Source: a bacterium UBP3_UBA6266
GTDB taxonomy: Bacteria; Auribacterota; UBA6266
Direction: 5' to 3'
Assembly (NCBI GenBank): GCA_002440765.1
Contig: DJVC01000058.1
Span: forward strand, 1-5,270
Length of the DNA stretch: 5,270 nt
The translations under genes were made by a program, and so were the position numbers. Shown one piece after another: positions 1-4,866 of the stretch (positions within the stretch are counted from its first letter, which is position 1; each line of letters begins with the position of its first letter). The notes below the pieces were generated by a model that had not been told where the DNA came from, did not search any database, and worked only from the letters and a program-made list of their open reading frames with translations.

Positions 1-114
1 TGTTTCAAGAGCTTCGGTTGATATGCCGAGTATTTTCTTTGTCCCTTCCAATGGCGAGCAGCCCGGGAAAGTTATCAGTATAAGCGGAATCAAAACGGCT
101 ATAATAGTTTTCAT
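1..114 (-). CDS. Putative lipoprotein, N-terminal fragment (cut by left edge)
   Basis: This is the first 38 codons of a minus-strand gene that continues beyond base 1, with its ATG at 112-114. The peptide starts Met-Lys, has a hydrophobic core (about residues 3-16) and then a lipobox-like Phe-Pro-Gly-Cys at residues 16-19. This is the pattern of a type II (lipoprotein) signal peptide that would be cleaved before Cys19 and lipidated. Phe at -3 and Pro at -2 are not the usual lipobox residues, which lowers certainty a little. Ser at +2 would, by the enterobacterial rule, favour the outer membrane. The mature part visible is short (SPLEGTKKILGISTEALET), and I do not recognise its family with confidence. 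There is no strong Shine-Dalgarno sequence before the ATG, but a good minus-strand -10 box lies about 67 bases upstream. The gene is divergent from the permease gene. Its function is unknown. Confidence 0.7.
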   Translation of the reverse strand, partial: MKTIIAVLIPLILITFPGCSPLEGTKKILGISTEALET

Positions 115-173
115 TTTTGCCAATCCGGAAAATTTGTATATCATAGAATATGGTTATTTTATTGTTTTGAGTA

Positions 174-203
174 TTGAACTATTATACATTATGATTTTAT
201 ATA
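174..203 (+). promoter_or_regulatory. Candidate promoter for the permease-EIIA gene
   Basis: TTGAAC (174-179) and TATATA (198-203) with an 18-base spacer resemble sigma70 -35 and -10 boxes on the plus strand. A second pairing, TTGTTT (162-167) with TACATT (185-190) at 17 bases, is about as plausible. Either would overlap the minus-strand lipoprotein promoter candidate. The AT-rich composition makes this a tentative call. Confidence 0.25.
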
Positions 204-208
204 TGCAA
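181..208 (-). promoter_or_regulatory. Candidate sigma70-type promoter for the lipoprotein gene
   Basis: Read on the minus strand, there is a perfect TATAAT -10 box (181-186). A weak -35 TTGCAT (203-208) lies 16 bases upstream of it. Transcription would start near position 174, giving a leader of about 60 bases before the lipoprotein ATG at 114. The -10 match is strong but the region is AT-rich, so a chance match is possible. Confidence 0.4.
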
Positions 209-220
209 GCATAAGAAAAC

Positions 221-224
221 AGGG
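221..224 (+). promoter_or_regulatory. Weak ribosome binding site that favours ATG 229
   Basis: AGGG lies 4 bases before ATG 229 and only 1 base before the in-frame GTG 226, so the ATG is the better start. The spacing is short and the match partial, so initiation may be weak. Confidence 0.35.
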
Positions 225-228
225 TGTG

Positions 229-2085
229 ATGAGTGTAAAACTGAAAAAAGGACTTTCTCTGCTGGATATTTTCTGCGTCGCGACAGGCGCGATGATAAGC
301 TCCGGGCTGTTTATTCTTCCGGGTTTGGCTTTTGCAATGGCCGGGCCCGCTGTCATACTGTCATATATTATCGCCGGGCTTCTCTGCATTCCGACCCTTT
401 TGAGTATGGCCGAGCTGGTTACGGCGATGCCCCGCGCAGGCGGCGATTATTTTTATATTATGAGAGGTTTTGGACCTTTAATGGGAACGCTTGCCGGATA
501 TAGCTCATGGTTTTCTCTCAGCCTTAAAGGGGCTTTTGCCCTTATCGGAATGGGGGCATATCTCAGCATTATTACGAATCTTCCGCTTGAGACAGTTGCC
601 CTTGTGTGCTGCGTGCTGTTTGTAATATTGAACATTATGGGAATTAAAGAAGCGGGTAAGGCGCAGGTGATACTTGTAATGGGGCTTCTGGCCATATTGT
701 TCTATTACATTCTTGCCGGGTCAGGCTCAGTTGATATGTTGAAGATAACGCCTTTTTTCAGCAGGGGAATATCTCCTGTTTTTGCCGCCGCAAGTTTTGT
801 CTTTATATCGTATGGGGGCCTTACAAAGGTTGCGGCTTTAGCCGAAGAAGTCAGGAACCCCGGCAGAAACCTGCCTCTGGGAATGATACTGTCGCTGTCT
901 TTCACGTCAATTATTTATACGCTTGTGATATTTGTGACCGTAGGTGTTATGGACCCTGTTTCGCTTGAAGGAACATTGACGCCTATTTCTGACGGCGCCG
1001 CGGTTTTGGGAGGCAATCCTCTTCAAATACTGATAAGCATAGCGGCTTTCCTGGCATTTATTTCCACGGCGAACTCGGCTATTATGACTGCATCAAGGTA
1101 TCCTCTGAGCATGAGCAGGGATAAACTCGTCTCTCCGGCGCTTCAAAAAGTAAGCAAAAGATTCAACACGCCTTATGTGGCCATAATAATTACCGGCTTG
1201 TTTATGGTTGCGGTAATCACAATCCTGAAAGTCGAACTGCTGGTAAAAGTCGCATCCAGCATTTTAATACTTTTGTATATTTTTGCGAATTTCACGGTTA
1301 TTATGTTCCGTGAAAGCAAAATACAGAGCTACCGTCCGAAATTCAGGTCTCCTTTCTATCCTTACGTTCAGGTGGCGGGTATTCTGGGGTGTGGTTTTCT
1401 TTTGATAGAAATGGGTTCTTTCGTCGTATTCCTCACACTGATTTTTCTGTTTTTCGGTTTTATGTGGTACAGGCTGTACGGACAGAAACGAACCAGCAGG
1501 GATTTTGCTCTCATTTATGCTCTTGAGAGGATTATTTCGAGGGATATTGACCTGGGCTCCGATAATCTTTTGACGGAATTAAAAGATGTCGTGATACAGA
1601 GGGACTCCATTGTTGAGGATAGGTTCCATAAGATGATGGAATCCAGCCCCGTGATGGACCTGAAAGAAAAAAACCTGGGGTATCTGGATTTGTTCAAAAT
1701 GGTGTCCGATACACTTTCCCCCGCAGTCGGCCTGGGGAGTGCCGAATTGTTCGATAAGTTTATACAGAGAGAACAGGTTTGCTGCACGATTATAAAAAAG
1801 GGGATGGCAATCCCGCATATAGTTATAGCTGGGGAAAAAGTTTTCAGCGCCGTTATCGCGAGATCTAAAGAGGGCATCATATTTCCCAATGATGAACTGG
1901 TGCATGCGATTTTTATTTTTGCCGGTTCGAAAGATGAGAGGACTTTTCATCTGAGAAGTCTTGCGGCTGTCGCCGAAATAACGCGGAATCCCGAGTTTGA
2001 CAAAAAGTGGATGGAAGCCAGGGATGAAAAAGAATTAAAAAACCTTCTTCTTCTTGCCGACCGCAGAAGAGGGGATCCCCGGTAA
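229..2085 (+). CDS. APC-family amino acid permease fused to a C-terminal PTS EIIA (type 2) domain
   Basis: This inner-membrane transporter of the amino acid-polyamine-organocation superfamily has 618 residues; plain APC permeases are usually about 450. Residues 1-415 hold about 12 membrane segments. TM1 carries the unwound substrate-site motif GAMISSGLFILPG (residues 20-32). The TM6 region (190-216) reads FVFISYGGLTK, then EEVRNP and RNLP, a family hallmark. The loop after TM8 has SRYPLSMSRD. A soluble linker follows (about 416-490), then an EIIA domain of the fructose/mannitol/PtsN type (about 485-610). It has the signature GMAIPH with His530 as the expected phospho-acceptor, and His574 in the position of the second conserved His. 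I infer uptake or exchange of an amino acid or amine, gated by phosphorylation from HPr or NPr; the substrate cannot be told. I chose ATG 229 rather than the adjacent GTG 226, because the weak ribosome site AGGG (221-224) would sit only one base from the GTG. The gene appears to be monocistronic. Confidence 0.9.
   Translation: MSVKLKKGLSLLDIFCVATGAMISSGLFILPGLAFAMAGPAVILSYIIAGLLCIPTLLSMAELVTAMPRAGGDYFYIMRGFGPLMGTLAGYSSWFSLSLKGAFALIGMGAYLSIITNLPLETVALVCCVLFVILNIMGIKEAGKAQVILVMGLLAILFYYILAGSGSVDMLKITPFFSRGISPVFAAASFVFISYGGLTKVAALAEEVRNPGRNLPLGMILSLSFTSIIYTLVIFVTVGVMDPVSLEGTLTPISDGAAVLGGNPLQILISIAAFLAFISTANSAIMTASRYPLSMSRDKLVSPALQKVSKRFNTPYVAIIITGLFMVAVITILKVELLVKVASSILILLYIFANFTVIMFRESKIQSYRPKFRSPFYPYVQVAGILGCGFLLIEMGSFVVFLTLIFLFFGFMWYRLYGQKRTSRDFALIYALERIISRDIDLGSDNLLTELKDVVIQRDSIVEDRFHKMMESSPVMDLKEKNLGYLDLFKMVSDTLSPAVGLGSAELFDKFIQREQVCCTIIKKGMAIPHIVIAGEKVFSAVIARSKEGIIFPNDELVHAIFIFAGSKDERTFHLRSLAAVAEITRNPEFDKKWMEARDEKELKNLLLLADRRRGDPR
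2036..2072 (-). terminator. Candidate intrinsic terminator of the HAD hydrolase gene
   Basis: Read on the minus strand, the arm CCTCTTCT (2072 down to 2065) pairs with AGAAGAAGG (2051 down to 2043), with one bulged base and a 13-base loop. Seven T follow (complement of the A run at 2042-2036). It starts 18 bases past the HAD stop and lies within the C-terminal codons of the permease-EIIA gene. The large loop and bulge make it moderate at best. Confidence 0.35.
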
Positions 2086-2088
2086 AGA

Positions 2089-2129
2089 CCTCAATTCCAG
2101 GAGACGGAATATCCCTTGAGGCTTTTTTT
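2089..2129 (+). terminator. Candidate intrinsic terminator of the permease-EIIA gene
   Basis: It begins 4 bases after the permease stop codon. The outer stem is CCTCA (2089-2093) with TGAGG (2117-2121). The inner stem is ATTCC (2094-2098) with GGAAT (2106-2110), around a 7-base loop. A 6-base bulge (2111-2116) separates the two on the 3' side. One C and then seven T (2123-2129) follow directly. The placement is right for a rho-independent terminator. The bulge is the weak point. The hairpin lies inside the last codons of the opposing HAD gene. Confidence 0.5.
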
Positions 2130-2711
2130 CAGCTGGTCCGCGTTCTTGAATAACACAGCTTTCATCCCCGCTCTTTTTGCCGCCGACACGTTTATTTTTT
2201 TGTCATCGATGAAAAGGCATTCGGCGCCTTCCAGTTTCAGCCTCTCCATGGTTATCTTGTATATGCGGCTTTCGGGTTTTATAGTGTTCTCGAGACAGGA
2301 AAATATTTTTACATCGAACATGCGGTATTTTTTTTCCTCAAAAAATTTTACGGCGGACAGCTCTGTATTGGAGAGCACCGCGGTAATATAGCCTTTTTTC
2401 TGGAGTTTTTCAGCAAGAGAAAAGACTTCCTTTTTCTCTGAATAGACTTCCCTGAACGCCTTTTCCCAGATACATTCGATTTCTTCCTCCGAAGCATTAA
2501 GCTTCCTGCGGATTTTTTCCCAGAGGGATTTTTCCGGCAATACGCCTTTTTGGAAAGGGTTTTTCAGTCCGGAGAATATAGCGGCAAGTTTTATCTGCGG
2601 CACTCCGATTTTTTTTGAACAGTATTTTAACAGTCCGGGGGCGGGGTTGTCTATCAGCACGCCCCCCCAGTCAAAAATAACCGCTTTGATTGTTTTTCCG
2701 GAAGTTTTCAT
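2091..2711 (-). CDS. HAD-superfamily hydrolase, subfamily I (probable phosphatase)
   Basis: This cytoplasmic protein of 206 residues has the usual size for a small HAD phosphatase with an alpha-helical cap. The four HAD motifs are visible. Motif I is FDWGGVL with nucleophile Asp14. Motif II is VLSNTE with Ser114. The motif III Lys is probably Lys145 in IKPESRIY. Motif IV is FIDDKKIN with Asp169 and Asp170. The cap lies at about residues 20-90. The second Asp of the classical DxD in motif I is Gly16. HADs with DxG do exist; the sugar-phosphatase YihX of E. coli has DLGN there. Substrate is unknown; a sugar phosphate or nucleotide is likely. The gene is convergent with the permease (5 bp between stop codons) and divergent from the glycosyltransferase operon. 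The ATG at 2711 has only a weak ribosome site, but a good promoter lies just upstream and the start fits the family N-terminus. Confidence 0.85.
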   Translation of the reverse strand: MKTSGKTIKAVIFDWGGVLIDNPAPGLLKYCSKKIGVPQIKLAAIFSGLKNPFQKGVLPEKSLWEKIRRKLNASEEEIECIWEKAFREVYSEKKEVFSLAEKLQKKGYITAVLSNTELSAVKFFEEKKYRMFDVKIFSCLENTIKPESRIYKITMERLKLEGAECLFIDDKKINVSAAKRAGMKAVLFKNADQLKKSLKGYSVSWN

Positions 2712-2726
2712 TATTTTAATCTTAAT

Positions 2727-2755
2727 ATTCTAATGATTTCCGCCGCTGTAATCAA
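2727..2755 (-). promoter_or_regulatory. Candidate sigma70-type promoter for the HAD hydrolase gene
   Basis: On the minus strand, TTGATT (2750-2755) and TAGAAT (2727-2732) are separated by the ideal 17 bases, with 4/6 and 5/6 matches to consensus. Transcription would begin near 2720, leaving a leader of only about 9 bases before ATG 2711. This agrees with the lack of a strong ribosome binding site. Confidence 0.5.
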
Positions 2756-2771
2756 GGAGGCAAATTTTTAA

Positions 2772-2800
2772 TTACTTACCGGGCGGTTTTCTGGTAAAAT
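2772..2800 (+). promoter_or_regulatory. Candidate extended -10 promoter for the glycosyltransferase-GH130 operon
   Basis: TAAAAT (2795-2800) is preceded by TG and one base, making an extended -10 element. The -35 position 17 bases upstream holds only a poor match, TTACTT (2772-2777), which is tolerable for this promoter class. The start would be near 2807, giving a leader of about 54 bases. Within the spacer, ACCG-GG-CGGT (2778-2787) is a small inverted repeat. TTACC (2776-2780) and GGTAA (2793-2797) form another. Either could be a regulator site, but both are too short to call. Confidence 0.4.
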
Positions 2801-2847
2801 CATTTGTCAGCCGGTCACTGCAAGTCCATTGTTATTCCTTTTTTTTG

Positions 2848-2854
2848 AAAGGGG
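2848..2854 (+). promoter_or_regulatory. Ribosome binding site of the glycosyltransferase gene
   Basis: AAAGGGG ends 6 bases before ATG 2861, which is good Shine-Dalgarno spacing. It fixes the start at a codon whose product begins directly with the first beta strand of the fold. Confidence 0.6.
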
Positions 2855-2860
2855 TGTCTT

Positions 2861-3925
2861 ATGAAGATAGGTATTATGAGCGCGTGGAATTCCGATTCGG
2901 GAGCTTCAATCCACGCGGAGTTTATAGGCCGGGAATTTGTGAAAATGGGCCATAAAATCGAAGTCTTTTCCTTTATACCCGAAAATTTCCACGGCACGGC
3001 TATAGTCGATAAGGATGAACCGTATGTCCACCGCTGTTTCAGCACTTTTAAGGCAAACCCGGTTTATTTCGACGCGGTGCCTTTTTTAAGGGAGAAGTAT
3101 GATATATTCCTGGCTGAAGACATAGGCATGTTCCCCAAAAATGAACTCGGCAGAATATTCCATTGGATAAAGAAAAAATCAAAAACGGTAACGGTTGTTC
3201 ATGACGGAAAATTGACGGATGACACTTCATTCCATCAGTTTGACTGGGATGGCATTGTGGGTTTTGACCGGCGCTATATCGATTTTTTGAAAGAAGGGTA
3301 TCCTTCGGATATCCTGAAATATATTCCTTATCCCTGTATTCCCTGGGAAACGGGGAACAAGGCGAAGGCCAGGCAGAAATTAAAATTACCCGCGGACAAG
3401 AAAATCATATTTATGTTCGGTCCCGCCTCTGCAACCGGCGCGGAAGTTATTCCGTGGCTCTGGGAAATGAGAAAAGAATATCCCATATATATAGTAATCG
3501 TTGTCAACCATCAGCCGACGCTCCTGCGGGTCAAGCCGTTTGCGGAATTCGCGAAAGGTATGGTGGAGATAAGAAAACAGACATTAACGGTTGAAGAGAT
3601 ATATGATTATCTTCATGCGGCGGATGCGACGGTGTTTAACAAAGGGTCTCTTCCCTGGGTTGCTGTTTCAAGCACTATATATCAGTGTCTTGGCGCAGGA
3701 TGCCCGTTTATTGCGAGAGATTCTAATTTTGTTGAGATGGTGAAAGACTCGGTATTTTTATTCAGGAGTTTTACGCAGTTCCGTTCCGCGATGAAAAACA
3801 TATTTGATAATTCGCCTGAAACTAAAAAAATTCTCAAAAACGCCAGGAATTATCTGGATAAAAACTGTTCTTCCAGAGTAGCGGCCGAATTCATCAGATA
3901 TTTCAAGGGCCTTTTGAAAAAATAA
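2861..3925 (+). CDS. GT-B fold glycosyltransferase, GT4-like, with an atypical active-site motif
   Basis: This 354-residue cytoplasmic or membrane-associated protein has the two-domain plan of GT-B enzymes. The N-terminal domain opens with MKIGIMSAW, then SGASIHAEFIGREFVKMGH (13-31), the typical nucleotide-fold start of GT4-like enzymes. The C-terminal domain starts near residue 180 with KKIIFMFGPAS, has LTVEEIYDYLHAADATVF (242-259) and then CLGAGCPFIA (276-285), which matches the usual donor-site region. GT4 enzymes normally carry E-x7-E just before that last motif; here the aligned residues appear to be Val267 and Gln275. It would transfer a sugar from an activated donor to an unknown acceptor. 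No signal peptide or membrane segment is seen. It leads an operon with two GH130 genes (the first starts 17 bases downstream), so mannose or a related sugar is a reasonable guess for the donor. That it is a glycosyltransferase is fairly sure; the substrate is not. Confidence 0.75.
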   Translation: MKIGIMSAWNSDSGASIHAEFIGREFVKMGHKIEVFSFIPENFHGTAIVDKDEPYVHRCFSTFKANPVYFDAVPFLREKYDIFLAEDIGMFPKNELGRIFHWIKKKSKTVTVVHDGKLTDDTSFHQFDWDGIVGFDRRYIDFLKEGYPSDILKYIPYPCIPWETGNKAKARQKLKLPADKKIIFMFGPASATGAEVIPWLWEMRKEYPIYIVIVVNHQPTLLRVKPFAEFAKGMVEIRKQTLTVEEIYDYLHAADATVFNKGSLPWVAVSSTIYQCLGAGCPFIARDSNFVEMVKDSVFLFRSFTQFRSAMKNIFDNSPETKKILKNARNYLDKNCSSRVAAEFIRYFKGLLKK

Positions 3926-3927
3926 TC

Positions 3928-3937
3928 GGGAGGGAGG
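3928..3937 (+). promoter_or_regulatory. Strong double ribosome binding site of the first GH130 gene
   Basis: Two overlapping GGGAGG copies (3928-3933 and 3932-3937) lie in the 17-base gap after the glycosyltransferase stop. The nearer ends 5 bases before ATG 3943. It is the strongest translation signal in the window, so this gene may be made in larger amounts than its neighbours. Confidence 0.65.
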
Positions 3938-3942
3938 CGGTA

Positions 3943-4866
3943 ATGTTCGAACGATACAACAAGAATCCTATACTGAGCCCCATAAAGGAACACAACTGGG
4001 AATCCAGGTGTGTTTTTAACTGCGCGGCTTATTACAACAAGGGAGTGCATATTGTTTACAGGGGAATGGGTTTCGACCAGATTTCACATTTCGGTTACGC
4101 GTTCAGCGCCGACGGATATGACATCGACAAAAGACTTGATAAGCCGATATATTCCCCGACTGATGAATACGAGACAAGAGGGGTCGAAGACCCCAGGATA
4201 GTGGAGTTGAACGGCAATGTTTATATGACTTATGCCGGCTTTGACGGCAAAAAGGCCAATGTCTGCATGGCATCCCTTCCGGTGGATAAATTTTTAGGCA
4301 ACCGGTGGGATTGGAAGAGGTATTCATGCATTTTGCCTGTGCTTCCGGTTCCTGACAAAGACGATAAAAACGCTGCCCTGTTTCCCGAGAAAATAAACGG
4401 ACGCTATGCGCTGATACACCGGATTCCGCCCGACATATGGATTTCTTATTCCGATGATCTGCTTAACTGGTCGGACCATAAAATACTGGCGAGACCGAGA
4501 CCCGGTTTATTCGATGAAGCTAAAGTCGGCGCCGGCGGGCCTCCCATAAAAACTGACAAAGGCTGGCTTTTTATTTACCATGGTGTGCAGTGGAAAGATA
4601 AGCCCAATAAAAAAGGTTTCGGCGCCTACAGCCTGGGGATGATGCTGCTTGACCTGAAAAACCCCGAAAAAATAATTTTCAGAAGCGAATATCCTGTATT
4701 GACACCCGCCGAAGAATACGAGGCGCAGGGTTATGTCGCGGATGTTGTTTTTACCTGCGGGACAGTGCTTATCGGAGACGAGCTTTTCTGTTATTACGGA
4801 GGAGCGGATACGGTTATATGTCTTGCCACCGCGAAACTTAGAGATATTTTGAATATCAAAAAATGA
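3943..4866 (+). CDS. GH130-family glycoside phosphorylase, probably acting on beta-mannosides
   Basis: This 307-residue protein has the usual length for a compact GH130 member and no signal peptide, so it should be cytoplasmic. It begins with the family pattern RYNKNPILSP (4-13). GVEDPRI (80-86) carries the expected catalytic acid Asp83. Characterised phosphorylases bind phosphate with Arg, Lys and His residues; likely counterparts here are Arg160 in LFPEKINGRYALIHR (146-160), Lys194 in KVGAGGPPI and His213 in YHG. These favour a phosphorylase over the few hydrolytic GH130 members. Such enzymes cleave beta-1,2- or beta-1,4-linked mannose with phosphate to give mannose-1-phosphate, or run in reverse for synthesis. 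The exact linkage and acceptor cannot be read from the sequence. It sits between the glycosyltransferase and a second GH130 gene, overlapping the latter by 4 bases. Family certainty is high; substrate certainty is low. Confidence 0.88.
   Translation: MFERYNKNPILSPIKEHNWESRCVFNCAAYYNKGVHIVYRGMGFDQISHFGYAFSADGYDIDKRLDKPIYSPTDEYETRGVEDPRIVELNGNVYMTYAGFDGKKANVCMASLPVDKFLGNRWDWKRYSCILPVLPVPDKDDKNAALFPEKINGRYALIHRIPPDIWISYSDDLLNWSDHKILARPRPGLFDEAKVGAGGPPIKTDKGWLFIYHGVQWKDKPNKKGFGAYSLGMMLLDLKNPEKIIFRSEYPVLTPAEEYEAQGYVADVVFTCGTVLIGDELFCYYGGADTVICLATAKLRDILNIKK

Noticed and set aside
23..214. Plus-strand open frame with a hydrophobic peptide near the left edge
   Set aside because: It runs antisense to the lipoprotein signal peptide and then through AT-rich intergenic sequence. 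It has no ribosome binding site and its hydrophobicity follows from base composition.
1515..1950. Two long open frames on the minus strand inside the permease-EIIA gene
   Set aside because: They lie antisense to the EIIA and linker region, whose plus-strand frame has clear family motifs. The minus-strand peptides show no recognisable domain.
2071..2080. Perfect 10-base palindrome GGGGATCCCC
   Set aside because: It lies in the last permease codons, has no T run at a usable distance on the plus strand and no repeat elsewhere in the window. It is too short to interpret as an operator.
2754..2760. AAGGAGG, a perfect Shine-Dalgarno-like sequence on the plus strand
   Set aside because: No ATG, GTG or TTG follows at a usable distance, and it overlaps the -35 box of the minus-strand promoter. 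It is probably chance.
2839..2846. T run before the glycosyltransferase gene as a possible terminator
   Set aside because: No convincing GC-rich hairpin precedes it and no gene ends upstream on that strand within reach. It is better seen as part of the untranslated leader.
2801..2860. Possible riboswitch or attenuator in the operon leader
   Set aside because: The leader is only about 54 bases, with no terminator-like hairpin and no recognisable aptamer pattern.
2815..4050. Minus-strand open frames overlapping the glycosyltransferase and the start of the first GH130 gene
   Set aside because: All are short, lie antisense to genes with clear motifs and good ribosome sites, and show no domain of their own.
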